A DNA stretch of 64,000 nt from Alkalibacterium sp. MB6 (GTDB taxonomy: Bacteria > Bacillota > Bacilli > Lactobacillales > Carnobacteriaceae_A), in contig NZ_PREX01000003.1 in the NCBI RefSeq assembly GCF_009935905.1, positions 62,001-126,000 of the forward strand, in the 5' to 3' direction. The notes beneath the pieces were generated by a model. The model was not told the DNA's origin and did not search any database. It worked only from the letters and a program-made list of their open reading frames with translations. This document shows positions 56,052 through 64,000 of the stretch, one piece after another. The translations under genes were made by a program, and so were the position numbers. The stretch's first letter is position 1. Each line of letters starts with the position of its first letter.

Positions 56052-57113
56052 TTAGTCTATTTTTTTAAAGTCATCATCATTTATTTGAACGGCATCTCTA
56101 ATACCTTCCGAAGCGAGTATCTCGTAATCCCTCGTGACAAAGATAACTTCCGCTCCTTCGAGTGTATCAAAGTAAGCTAAGCCCTCTTCGACTCCTAAGG
56201 CGAAGGCCACACTTGACAAAGCATCTGCGGTGAGAGCGTCATCTGCAATCACACTTAACCCTGCGATGTTATTGTCAAAAGGGAAGCCTGTTTCAGGATC
56301 GATTAAATGGTGGTACTCCTCGCCGTCTTGTTCAACCACACGCTCATAAATACCAGACGTAACAATGGCGTCGTCCGATACAGGAACAAGTCCGATGATT
56401 TCGCCTCTTTCACCATAAGGGTTTTGAATCCCTACATTCCAAGGTTCATCGTCACCGCGGGTACTATTCCCGACAACGACAATGTCACCACCCAAGTCTA
56501 CAATCGCTGTGTTGACGCCTTCTTCAATAAGAATTCGAGCAGCTTCGTCTGTGATATACCCTTTTGCAATTGCTCCTAAATCCAACATCATACCTTCTTT
56601 TGGCAGGTAGACGGTTTGGTCTTCTTCATTTAATTCGACTAAGCGGTAATCGACTACTTCAAGTGCAGCATCCAATTCCTCTTGATTCGGAACAGCAGCT
56701 TCCGGCTGACCGATTTTCCAAAGGTCAGTTACAGCACCAATTGTTGGGTCAAAGCCTCCATCTGACTCTTCAGCGTAATAAAGAGCAGTCTCCATGACTA
56801 AAAAGACTTCCTCACTTACTTCAACTGGGGCAATTCCAGCCTGACGATTAATTTCTGATATTTCTGAATCCGGGTTTTGCATAGCAAAGCGGCGGTCTAA
56901 GTCTGCAATATGTTCAAACGCTTTATCCATTGCCTCTTCTTTTCCTTCATTGTATACACGGATATTCGCAACGGTTCCTAGTAAAAATTCAGTTCGTTCA
57001 TAAGGCTCATCTGCCAAGTCTCTTGGATCCTCTTCTTGACAAGCTGATAATACGACAGCCACTAAAGTCAACATGATTAATGGCAGCAAGCTTTTCTTTC
57101 TAGTACTCATCAA
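56052..57113 (-). CDS. apbE: FAD:protein FMN transferase, lipoprotein (ApbE/FmnB type)
   Basis: 353 aa. A lipoprotein signal (MMSTRKKSLLPLIMLTLVAV then VLSAC, lipid Cys about residue 25) anchors it on the outer membrane face. ApbE motifs are visible: AMQNPDSEISEIN, DLGAIAKGYITDEA, IVDLGGDIVVVGNS and DALTADALSSVAFALG (Mg-site Asp region). It covalently attaches FMN to Thr in secreted or membrane flavoproteins, using FAD. In Listeria such an enzyme (FmnB) serves flavin-based extracellular electron transfer. No flavinylation target is encoded in the window. Confidence 0.92.
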   Translation of the reverse strand: MMSTRKKSLLPLIMLTLVAVVLSACQEEDPRDLADEPYERTEFLLGTVANIRVYNEGKEEAMDKAFEHIADLDRRFAMQNPDSEISEINRQAGIAPVEVSEEVFLVMETALYYAEESDGGFDPTIGAVTDLWKIGQPEAAVPNQEELDAALEVVDYRLVELNEEDQTVYLPKEGMMLDLGAIAKGYITDEAARILIEEGVNTAIVDLGGDIVVVGNSTRGDDEPWNVGIQNPYGERGEIIGLVPVSDDAIVTSGIYERVVEQDGEEYHHLIDPETGFPFDNNIAGLSVIADDALTADALSSVAFALGVEEGLAYFDTLEGAEVIFVTRDYEILASEGIRDAVQINDDDFKKID

Positions 57114-57144
57114 ACATTATCCTTCCTATACATTTTCTCTGTAC

Positions 57145-57173
57145 ATATTACAGGAAAAGTGGTATTCTGTCTA
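57145..57173 (-). promoter_or_regulatory. Sigma-A promoter of apbE
   Basis: On the minus strand TAGACA (57173-57168), a 17-bp spacer and TAATAT (57150-57145). Confidence 0.7.
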
Positions 57174-57367
57174 TGTTTTCACAAGATAAGTCATATAATC
57201 ACCATACATTATTGACAGTGGATTGAACGCCGCTTTTGTGCGACAATAGCAGGTGACGAACTACTCAGAGCATTCGTTTTTTGTTGGCTTAAACGCCTGA
57301 TTATGTTTTAGCGAATAAATAAGACTGCACACACATTCAAATGCGTGAATAGAAAAGAAGGATAAAG

Positions 57368-57949
57368 ATGAATCGGACTCAAAAAATGATCTATATTTCC
57401 CTGCTTTCAGCACAAGCCGTTATTTTAGGCTTAATTGAGCGAAGTATTCCGTTTCCTTTCGCTTTTGCTCCGGGAGCAAAATTAGGAATCGCTAACTTAA
57501 TTGTTATCGTCGCTATTTATACGTTGCCTCTAAAAGACAGCTTTAAAGTGGTCTGGATGAGGCTTTTAATGACCACTCTTTTAGGTGGAACTCTATCAAC
57601 TTTTTTATATAGTACAGCAGGTGCTTTGTTTAGTTATGCCGGTATGCTTTTCGTTAAGTTTTTTGGCGGTAAACATGTCAGTATTATTGGTATCAGTGCT
57701 ACTGGCGGAATTTTGCATAATTTAGGTCAACTCTTTGTTGCCAGTGCCATTGCTCAAACGTGGACGGTATTACTTTATTTGCCAGTACTCTCTTCTATGG
57801 GCATTTTATCCGGAATTGCTATTGGGATAGCTGCCAATTATTTAATGGATCACGTTTCGACCATTCAACGGTTTAGAGAAGATCAAGAAAAAACGCCTCG
57901 CAAAAGTCGATGGCTGAGACGAGAATCAGTTAACTCCCCATACAAGTAA
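57368..57949 (+). CDS. Gx transporter/EetB-like membrane protein
   Basis: 193 aa with about five membrane segments. SLLSAQAVILGLIERSIPFP at the N-terminus, FAFAPGAKLGIANLIV and ATGGILHNLGQLFVASAIA are typical of the Gx transporter family (annotated in many genomes as heptaprenyl diphosphate synthase component I), whose Listeria member EetB is part of the extracellular electron transfer locus. It diverges from apbE across 254 bp. A basic C-terminal tail (EKTPRKSRWLRRES) is cytoplasmic. Confidence 0.82.
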   Translation: MNRTQKMIYISLLSAQAVILGLIERSIPFPFAFAPGAKLGIANLIVIVAIYTLPLKDSFKVVWMRLLMTTLLGGTLSTFLYSTAGALFSYAGMLFVKFFGGKHVSIIGISATGGILHNLGQLFVASAIAQTWTVLLYLPVLSSMGILSGIAIGIAANYLMDHVSTIQRFREDQEKTPRKSRWLRRESVNSPYK

Positions 57950-57957
57950 GTCAAATT

Positions 57958-58001
57958 AAAACGACCAAACAGTGTCAACAGGACGTGTTTGGTCGTTTTT
58001 T
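57958..58001. terminator. Terminator after the EetB-like gene
   Basis: AAAACGACCAAACA / TGTTTGGTCGTTTT forms a 13-bp stem followed by a T-run, 9 bp after the stop. A-runs on the other side allow use from both strands. Confidence 0.92.
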
Positions 58002-58134
58002 ATACCCACTTCATTACGTTTTCCTTTCTGCCTACATAAACCCATGCAGCTGGGTACCTCTTTGCGCGAACGATTAAATAAAACTATTTCAGTGAATACC
58101 CTTTGTTATAAACGCTTGCTCTCTTTAAATTCGA

Positions 58135-58800
58135 TTAATAAAAGAACTTTTTAAACTTGTCTGTGCATCGTTGCTTGCCACTTTTCACTTGAGCTTTACT
58201 GCAATTTAGTAATTGAGCAATGGTTTCTGTCGTATAGCCTTTAGCAAAATAAAAACAAATATCTCTTTCAAAGTCAGATAAAAATAGAATATAATCCTGA
58301 AATGTCTCTTTGATGATCGGAACGTCGTCGGTATGAAGGGGCTCGTATATACCTTCAAGTTGATAGCCATTTTCTTCCATCATGTCTTCCAGCGACAAGG
58401 TATCTAGAATGGGTTTCCGCTTCATTGTATTGTGGTGGCGGATTAACTTTTGAAAATGATTGGCTAAGCACAAGCTAGTATATTGATGAAAACTCATCCC
58501 TTTGTCATAGTCAAATGTATGTATTGCTTTGTGCAGAACCATGCAAGCTTCTTGATACAAATCATCTTTATCGTAGCCAGTTATGTAATGCTTAAAGGCC
58601 GCCTTTTTTAATAATGGGTCGCACCGATCAAATAAAAAGGGAAAGAGATCTTTATTACCCAATCTTATCTCAATGGCCAATTCATCAGCGATCGGATCAA
58701 TAATCGGTTTATAAACTTTCTCTCTTTCAAATGGGTCAACATTATAGTTGACTGTATCTCTTCTTTCTAAAGGATCTTGTTCATTTTCGTCTATTTTCAT
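58135..58800 (-). CDS. sigH: Sigma-70 family RNA polymerase sigma factor, SigH/ComX-like
   Basis: 221 aa. Sigma region 2 (DLFPFLFDRCDPLL..YDKDDLYQEACMVLHKAI then FDYDKGMSFHQYTSLCLANH) and region 4 (FERDICFYFAKGYTTETIAQ with the helix-turn-helix LLNCSKAQVKSGK) are present; no region 1.1 or 3. Position between rae1 and rpmG-secE-nusG corresponds to B. subtilis sigH, while streptococcal relatives (ComX) control competence, so a role in competence or stationary-phase genes is possible. The start at 58800 has AGAAGGAGAG just upstream; an in-frame ATG at 58833 lacks one. Confidence 0.88.
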   Translation of the reverse strand: MKIDENEQDPLERRDTVNYNVDPFEREKVYKPIIDPIADELAIEIRLGNKDLFPFLFDRCDPLLKKAAFKHYITGYDKDDLYQEACMVLHKAIHTFDYDKGMSFHQYTSLCLANHFQKLIRHHNTMKRKPILDTLSLEDMMEENGYQLEGIYEPLHTDDVPIIKETFQDYILFLSDFERDICFYFAKGYTTETIAQLLNCSKAQVKSGKQRCTDKFKKFFY

Positions 58801-58893
58801 CCTTTCTCTCCTTCTGTTTAATGATTTTGTCATTACCAGAACAGTTCATTTATAAAATGTAGATGAGCAGCATTCTCTGAAAGCGTTTCACCT

Positions 58894-58923
58894 ATTATAT
58901 ACGGGAACACTACTCTTTGTCAT
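58894..58923 (-). promoter_or_regulatory. Promoter of the sigH-like gene
   Basis: On the minus strand ATGACA (58923-58918), an 18-bp spacer and TATAAT (58899-58894). Confidence 0.7.
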
Positions 58924-58992
58924 CAACTATATTAGTTTGTGAGAGTAATCTCATATTCAATTCAGATTTATACAGCTTGATCTCGTTTTATC

Positions 58993-59029
58993 AAAAAAAC
59001 GACTCCAATTAGTAAATAATTGTGAGTCG
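58993..59029 (-). terminator. Terminator of the cysS-mrnC-rlmB-rae1 operon
   Basis: CGACTC..CAATTA pairs with TAATTG..GAGTCG, followed by seven T, about 30 bp after rae1. Confidence 0.88.
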
Positions 59030-59058
59030 CTAAAGTAGCTTGCTAGTGAAATCTTTCA

Positions 59059-59625
59059 TTACTTTTTCTTTTTCGGCTTTTCTTTGACTGCTTTCACTGC
59101 TTTTGGCTTAGACATATCTTCTATTAAGCTGTTGAAGTAGTCTTGATACTTATCACTGAAAGGGGAGTTCCGCTTGTATTGATTCATTCTGTACACCGTT
59201 GCATCAATCGCTATGTTTTTCTTGGTCCGTTTGATGTCTTTATAGAGTTCATTTGCTGATTTACGGCTTGCTCCTTTTTGGAAAATCATCCACTGTTCTG
59301 CCAAATCAGAAGTTGCGACCATGACGTGCGTCAAAATAAGGTTTTCTTCTCCAACCGAACGCTCGATGTAACTATCCGCTGTTTCTCCTTCACTAGTGAA
59401 AATAACGGTCACGTCAAACTTATCGTAGCGGTGTTGCACACCTGGTACTAATTGCGCATCGAATACAAGAACGACTTCAATGCCTTCGTATTTAGAATAG
59501 TTGCTTAATTCGTGTAGCAAATAGTCACGAGCATCAGCCATCTTATCCATATTTTTTAACTTCACTAAATCAGGCCAAGACCCTATCATATTGTAGCCAT
59601 CTACATAAAGCTTTTCCTTTTTCAC
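59059..59625 (-). CDS. rae1: Ribosome-associated endoribonuclease Rae1 (YacP, NYN domain)
   Basis: 188 aa from the GTG at 59625, which has AAAGGAGGG about 7 bases upstream. NYN/PIN-like fold: YVDGYNMIG near the N-terminus, VVLVFDAQLVPGV, and EGETADSYIER and MVATSDLAEQWM supply the acidic residues. In B. subtilis Rae1 cuts mRNA in the ribosomal A site. The tail is strongly basic (VKAVKEKPKKKK). It is the last gene of cysS-mrnC-rlmB-rae1, with 96 bp before rlmB. Confidence 0.9.
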   Translation of the reverse strand: MKKEKLYVDGYNMIGSWPDLVKLKNMDKMADARDYLLHELSNYSKYEGIEVVLVFDAQLVPGVQHRYDKFDVTVIFTSEGETADSYIERSVGEENLILTHVMVATSDLAEQWMIFQKGASRKSANELYKDIKRTKKNIAIDATVYRMNQYKRNSPFSDKYQDYFNSLIEDMSKPKAVKAVKEKPKKKK

Positions 59626-59721
59626 GGAACTCCCTCCTTTCAATTTAATTGTCTGCTGAGTCTGTGCTTCACTCTTGAATAGACATTATAATTAAACTGA
59701 TCCCTATTACTACGTTTTTTT

Positions 59722-60567
59722 CTATAAAGGATGGCGTTTGCGGTAAACTTCATACATCAATAAAGCTGTAGCAACGCCGGCATTCAAGCTTTGGACGTCT
59801 CCAACCATTGGGATCGATAAGGTTTCGTCTACTTTCTCTTTCACCAGCCTGGATATGCCTTTTCCTTCATTACCGATAACTAATCCTACAGGTGCAGATA
59901 CGTCCCAATGACGATAGTCTTTCCCTTTCATATCAGTACCAAAAATCCATAGACCGCGCTCTTTGAGCTCATCAATCGTTTGCGATAAATTCGTTACTCT
60001 AGCAACCATCACATGTTCAATCGCTCCGGCAGATGCTTTCGCTACCGTTGACGTTAACCCGACCGCGCGACGCTTTGGAATAATTACCCCATGAACGCCA
60101 CTCGCATCAGCCGTTCTCAAAATGGAACCCAAGTTATGCGGGTCTTCAATGCCATCGAGCAAGATAAAGAATGGCTCTTCATTCTTCTCTTTAGCTTTTT
60201 CAAATAACTCATCAATGGATGCATAATTTACTGGACTTGTCGCTAAAACCAGTCCTTGGTGATTCCCTCCGTCAGACAGAGTATCTAGTTTTGTTTTAGG
60301 AACGAAGGATAGTTGAACCTTCCGTTTCTTCGCTTCATCCAATATGTCAGCAATTTTGTTGCCTGATAATCCATCTTGAACAAAAAGCTTATTGACATCT
60401 CTGTCTGATTTCAATGTCTCAAGAATGGGGTTTCTTCCAATCACCATCTCTTCAGAAGAAGCGTCATCATGTTCTTCCTTGGCAACAGAATCTTGTCTGT
60501 CTCTTTTTGGTCGATCGTTTCGTTTATTAGTGCCGCGTTTATGCGGTTGGTTCGGTTTTTTTGGCAT
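59722..60567 (-). CDS. rlmB: 23S rRNA 2'-O-methyltransferase RlmB (SpoU family)
   Basis: 281 aa. A charged, probably disordered N-terminal stretch (about 40 residues, rich in Lys/Arg/Asp) precedes the substrate-binding domain (VIGRNPILETLKSDRDVNKL) and the SPOUT trefoil-knot domain, with LLDGIEDPHNLGSILRTADA, LVIGNEGKGISRLV and IPMVGDVQSLNAGVATALLM. It methylates G2251 in the peptidyl transferase P-loop in E. coli. It follows mrnC. Confidence 0.94.
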   Translation of the reverse strand: MPKKPNQPHKRGTNKRNDRPKRDRQDSVAKEEHDDASSEEMVIGRNPILETLKSDRDVNKLFVQDGLSGNKIADILDEAKKRKVQLSFVPKTKLDTLSDGGNHQGLVLATSPVNYASIDELFEKAKEKNEEPFFILLDGIEDPHNLGSILRTADASGVHGVIIPKRRAVGLTSTVAKASAGAIEHVMVARVTNLSQTIDELKERGLWIFGTDMKGKDYRHWDVSAPVGLVIGNEGKGISRLVKEKVDETLSIPMVGDVQSLNAGVATALLMYEVYRKRHPL

Positions 60568-60601
60568 AATTTATACTCCTTAGACTCTTTTAACGTGTTG
60601 G

Positions 60602-61006
60602 CTACTGGTTGCGTTTTTCAATTTCATCAATGCACCAGCGGATCACTTCTTCTAATCGGTCCTTTTGTTTGGTGACATATAAATAGCCCAGTAGCGCTTC
60701 AAAACCTGTAGATTGGCTGTATGTTTTTGAGTCGGCATGTTTAGCTTTCGTGTGACTCTTAGCATTGCGTCCACGCTTGTAATAAGTGATTTCGTCATCG
60801 GTTAACTGATTCTCTTCGACTAACTTGTCAACTAAATAAGCTTGCGCTTTTGCCGAGACATAGAGAGTAGCTGTCTGATGCAAGACATTTGGTTTAGTCT
60901 GACCTTTCATTAGTAAATGGTTGCGTATGGCTAATTCATAAGCGGCATCACCGATATAAGCTAGGGCCAGACCGTTTAGCAAATGTAAATTCGTGCCTTC
61001 ACTCAT
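60602..61006 (-). CDS. mrnC: Mini-ribonuclease III
   Basis: 134 aa: a single RNase III catalytic domain without a ds[23 protein letters not shown] carries the first acidic residues and [10 protein letters not shown] the second half of the active site. In B. subtilis it matures 23S rRNA. Its start overlaps the cysS stop by 4 bp (ATGA). Confidence 0.95.
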   Translation of the reverse strand: MSEGTNLHLLNGLALAYIGDAAYELAIRNHLLMKGQTKPNVLHQTATLYVSAKAQAYLVDKLVEENQLTDDEITYYKRGRNAKSHTKAKHADSKTYSQSTGFEALLGYLYVTKQKDRLEEVIRWCIDEIEKRNQ

Positions 61007-62424
61007 CCATTAGACCCTCTTCTCCAACGAATGCCTTGTGGTGTATCTTCTAAAATAATAGACATGTCTCGTAATTGATCACGAATAGCATCGGCACGTT
61101 CAAAATCCTTATCTGCTCTTGCCTGATCTCTTTCCGCAATTAATTGATCTATTTCTTCATCTAATAAATCTGTTTCTTTTTTTAATTCGATGCCAAACAC
61201 AGCCATAAATTCTTCTAGCATAACCAACGCTTGAGTTAGCTCTTCTTTAGAAACTGTCTCTTCTTCAATATAGCGATTGATGAAACGGACGAGGTCATAC
61301 ACAACGGTTATGCCATTTTGTGCTTGAACATCATCATCCATCTGTTTAACGAAATCCTCTTCAAAAGCGTCTAATTGGTTAGTCACTGATTGGACTGTTG
61401 CTAATGAGTCAGCCGTTACATTTTCTAAGCGGTACATAGCATTGTAATAAGCTGTTTCAATACGGTTCAAGTTCGTTTTAGCTTCTTCCAATGCTACTTC
61501 AGAGTAGTTTATTGGGCGTCGGTAATGGGCAGTCGACATGAAAAAGCGCAGGACTCTTGGGTCATATAGTTGACGTAAGTCTTTGACTAAGACCACGTTC
61601 CCGATGGATTTACTCATTTTTTCGTCATTCATCGTGACAAAACCATTGTGCAGCCAATAGTTAGCAAATGGCTTTCCTGTCTTGGCTTCTGTTTGGGCAA
61701 TCTCATTTTCATGATGGGGGAAGGTTAAATCGTGGCCTCCCGCATGAATATCAATCGTATCTCCTAAATATTTAGTCGCCATAACAGAACATTCAATATG
61801 CCAACCCGGCCTACCTTGTCCCCAAGGCGATTCCCAGTTTATTTCATCTTCTTTAGCAGCTTTCCATAAAGCGAAATCCAGCGGGTCTTCCTTTTTATCT
61901 GTCGAGTCCTCCCCTATACGGTTAGACGCACCAAGTTCTAGTTCATCTAAAGAAATGCCACTTAATTTACCATACCCATCAAATTTACGGGTTCGGTAAT
62001 AGACATCTCCTGCAGATTCGTATGCAAAGCCTCGTTTAATTAATTCCTCAATGAAGGCAATAATTTCAGGAATATTTTCCATGACTCGCGGCGAGTGATC
62101 AGGCTTTTGCACATCCAACGCTTCAGTATCTTCATAAAAAGCCTCAATAAAAGTCTCCGCTACTTCTGGAGCTGTTTTACCCAGTTCTTTAGCAGCACGA
62201 ATAATCTTATCATCTACATCTGTAAAGTTGGATACATAATGAACATCATACCCTCGGTAAGTAAAATACCGACGGATCGTATCAAACGCAACTGTACTGC
62301 GGGCATTCCCAATATGAATATAGTTATACACCGTCGGGCCGCACACATACATGTTTATTTTCCCTTCTTCTAAAGGCTCAAAGGGCTCTTTCTTGCGAGA
62401 TAGCGTATTGTACAGGTGGATCAT
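61003..62424 (-). CDS. cysS: Cysteinyl-tRNA synthetase
   Basis: 473 aa. Zinc and substrate residues begin at C28 ([18 protein letters not shown], with the HIGH-like HIGN). WHIECSVMA and [13 protein letters not shown] provide the other zinc ligands, and KMSKS is in [11 protein letters not shown]. It charges tRNA-Cys. It lies between gltX and mrnC with no cysE in between, unlike B. subtilis. Confidence 0.98.
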   Translation of the reverse strand: MIHLYNTLSRKKEPFEPLEEGKINMYVCGPTVYNYIHIGNARSTVAFDTIRRYFTYRGYDVHYVSNFTDVDDKIIRAAKELGKTAPEVAETFIEAFYEDTEALDVQKPDHSPRVMENIPEIIAFIEELIKRGFAYESAGDVYYRTRKFDGYGKLSGISLDELELGASNRIGEDSTDKKEDPLDFALWKAAKEDEINWESPWGQGRPGWHIECSVMATKYLGDTIDIHAGGHDLTFPHHENEIAQTEAKTGKPFANYWLHNGFVTMNDEKMSKSIGNVVLVKDLRQLYDPRVLRFFMSTAHYRRPINYSEVALEEAKTNLNRIETAYYNAMYRLENVTADSLATVQSVTNQLDAFEEDFVKQMDDDVQAQNGITVVYDLVRFINRYIEEETVSKEELTQALVMLEEFMAVFGIELKKETDLLDEEIDQLIAERDQARADKDFERADAIRDQLRDMSIILEDTPQGIRWRRGSNG

Positions 62425-62488
62425 ATAATCAAGCTCCTTTTATATGCAGTCATCCATAGCCATTGGGCGATTATACTTCTCTCAATGG

Positions 62489-62533
62489 AAAAGCCACACA
62501 ACGGAAGGTCAGAATGATTCCGGTTGTATGGCT
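62489..62533 (-). terminator. Hairpin between gltX and cysS
   Basis: AGCCATACAACCGG pairs with CCGTTGTGTGGCT, followed by TTTTCC. The T-run is short, so termination may be partial. A TATAAT (62470-62475 region) on the minus strand follows it but lacks a clear -35. No T-box motif was found. Confidence 0.65.
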
Positions 62534-62562
62534 AGACTGCCTTCATGCTTTTTTAGATTCGC

Positions 62563-64000
62563 TTATTTAATTAAGTCTTTTGCTTTTGACAGGTTACTCA
62601 ATGCACGTTCTTTGCCGAGTAACTCGATTGCATCATTCAGTTGCGGGCCATGTTGTTGGCCTGTCACAGCTACTCGAATCGGCATAAAGAGATTTTTTCC
62701 TTTTACACCTGTTTCTTTTTGAACTGCCTTAACTGCTTTTTGAATGTCACTTGCTTCAAAAGGTTCAACTGCTTGAAGGTGCTGTTCAAAAGCATCCAAT
62801 ACAGTTGGGACTGTTTCACCTTGAAGGACTTCTTTAGCAGAATCAGACCATTCCAAGCTGTCTTCAAAGAATAATTTGCCCAGATGTGTAATCTCAGCTG
62901 CATAACTCATCTGATCTTGATATAGTTTAATTAATTTCTTAACCCATTCACTCTTTTCAGGTGTCGGATTCGCATCAATGTAACCAGCTTGTACCAAATG
63001 AGGAACGGCTTTTAACGTCAACTCATCCAAATCCATTTGTTTCATGTACTGGTTACTGATCCATTCCAATTTCTTGGCATCAAAAGCTGCTGGTGATGTC
63101 CCCAAACGATGGTAGTCAAACATATCAATAAACTCTTGTTTAGAAAAGATTTCATCTTCTCCTACTGGTGACCACCCAAGTAATGTAATGAAGTTGAACA
63201 AAGCTTCTGGTTGATAGCCTAGTTCTCTGTATTGTTCAATAAACTGCAGAATCGTTTCATCACGTTTACTTAATTTTTTGCCCGTTTCACTGTTAATAAT
63301 CAAAGTCATGTGCCCAAATTGAGGGTGTTTCCAGCCAAACGCCTCATACACCATCATTTGTTTAGGTGTATTGGCAATATGGTCATCTCCTCTAAGAACA
63401 TGGGTGATTTCCATATAATGATCATCGACAGAAACAGCGAAGTTATAGGTTGGGAAGCCGTCTCTTTTACGAATGACCCAGTCTCCCCCAACAGAATCTG
63501 CTTCAAAGGTAATGCTGCCTTTGACCATGTCTTCAAAGGTATACGTTGCACCTTTAGTGACACGCAAACGAATAACTGGTTCAATACCTTGTTCTTCTTT
63601 TTCTCTTTGTTCGGCTGCTGATAAATGAGCACAACGACCGCTGTAGTGAGGCATTTCGCCACGAGCACGTTGAGCCTCACGTTCAGCTTCTAACTCTTCT
63701 GATGTACAGTAACATTTATAAGCACGATTACTGGCCATGAGTTGGTCTATTAGAGGGTCGTAAATATCCTTTCGCTCAGATTGACGGTAAGGACCATACG
63801 CTCCTCCGATATCTGCACTTTCATCCCAGTCAATGCCAAGCCAGCTTAAATTCTCTAGCTGACTCTTCTCTCCTGTTTCGACGTGTCTCTTTCTGTCAGT
63901 GTCTTCTATACGAATAATAAAATCGCCACCATGATGGCGGGCAAATAAATAGTTAAATAAGGCTGTACGTGCGTTTCCGATGTGTAAATTTCCTGTTGGA
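62563..64000 (-). CDS. gltX: Glutamyl-tRNA synthetase (5' end outside window)
   Basis: The frame is open from 62563 to the right edge, so only the first few codons are missing. [20 protein letters not shown] carries the HIGH motif and [12 protein letters not shown] the KMSKS equivalent; the anticodon-binding half follows. The C-xC...C zinc pattern near KCYCT is present. It is the first gene of the run into cysS, separated by a possible partial terminator. Confidence 0.97.
   Translation of the reverse strand, partial: PTGNLHIGNARTALFNYLFARHHGGDFIIRIEDTDRKRHVETGEKSQLENLSWLGIDWDESADIGGAYGPYRQSERKDIYDPLIDQLMASNRAYKCYCTSEELEAEREAQRARGEMPHYSGRCAHLSAAEQREKEEQGIEPVIRLRVTKGATYTFEDMVKGSITFEADSVGGDWVIRKRDGFPTYNFAVSVDDHYMEITHVLRGDDHIANTPKQMMVYEAFGWKHPQFGHMTLIINSETGKKLSKRDETILQFIEQYRELGYQPEALFNFITLLGWSPVGEDEIFSKQEFIDMFDYHRLGTSPAAFDAKKLEWISNQYMKQMDLDELTLKAVPHLVQAGYIDANPTPEKSEWVKKLIKLYQDQMSYAAEITHLGKLFFEDSLEWSDSAKEVLQGETVPTVLDAFEQHLQAVEPFEASDIQKAVKAVQKETGVKGKNLFMPIRVAVTGQQHGPQLNDAIELLGKERALSNLSKAKDLIK

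Noticed and set aside
62425-62562. T-box riboswitch before cysS
   Set aside because: No AGGGTGGNACCGCG-type T-box sequence is present; only a hairpin with a short T-run is seen.

Overview
The window is a chromosomal segment from a low-GC Gram-positive bacterium. It is most likely a member of the Lactobacillales close to Carnobacteriaceae/Aerococcaceae; that placement is inferred from protein sequence style and gene order, not computed. It carries the backbone of the Firmicutes transcription/translation super-cluster, read almost entirely from the minus strand. From right to left: gltX (cut by the window end), cysS, mrnC, rlmB, rae1, sigH-like sigma factor, rpmG, secE, nusG, rplKA, rplJL, rpoBC, rpsL-rpsG-fusA-tuf, the S10-spc-alpha run (rpsJ to rplQ), ecfA1-ecfA2-ecfT, truA. 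No rRNA, tRNA, insertion sequence, prophage or true CRISPR array was seen.

The left end (1-9400) is accessory. It holds a ykoFEDC-type thiamine/HMP ECF transporter behind a TPP riboswitch. Next comes a NERD-domain protein followed by three 52-bp tandem units of dyad symmetry. Then there is an operon of an AAC(3)-family acetyltransferase, a metallo-beta-lactamase-fold hydrolase and a SIS-domain sugar isomerase gene broken by an in-frame TGA. A CofE-like F420 ligase homologue and a P-loop kinase follow.

The conserved backbone is interrupted by three accessory blocks that in Bacillus subtilis are absent or placed elsewhere: (i) eetB-like/apbE between sigH and rpmG-secE-nusG; (ii) rodA-ftsW-yxjI-like, an MFS transporter, a PyrR-controlled uracil permease and an rsmC-like methyltransferase between rplJL and rpoBC; (iii) a MoxR/DUF58/transglutaminase operon on the opposite strand between tuf and rpsJ. 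Each block sits between terminators, and the interrupted operons have their own sigma-A promoters. Many of these have good -35/-10 hexamers with 17-bp spacing (rpsJ, infA, tuf, rpsL, rpoB, rplJ, rplK, rpmG, uraA).

Regulation by RNA leaders is a theme: a TPP riboswitch, an L10 leader plus terminator before rplJL, a PyrR attenuator before uraA, a terminator-like hairpin in the rpoBC leader, a terminator between secE and nusG, and long structured leaders before rpsJ and rpsL. No clearly new multigene defence or biosynthetic system was found. The best leads are the 52-bp palindrome array beside the NERD gene, the nonsense-broken SIS gene in an unassigned three-gene operon, the orphan CofE, the partial eetB/apbE pair and the rpoBC leader hairpin.
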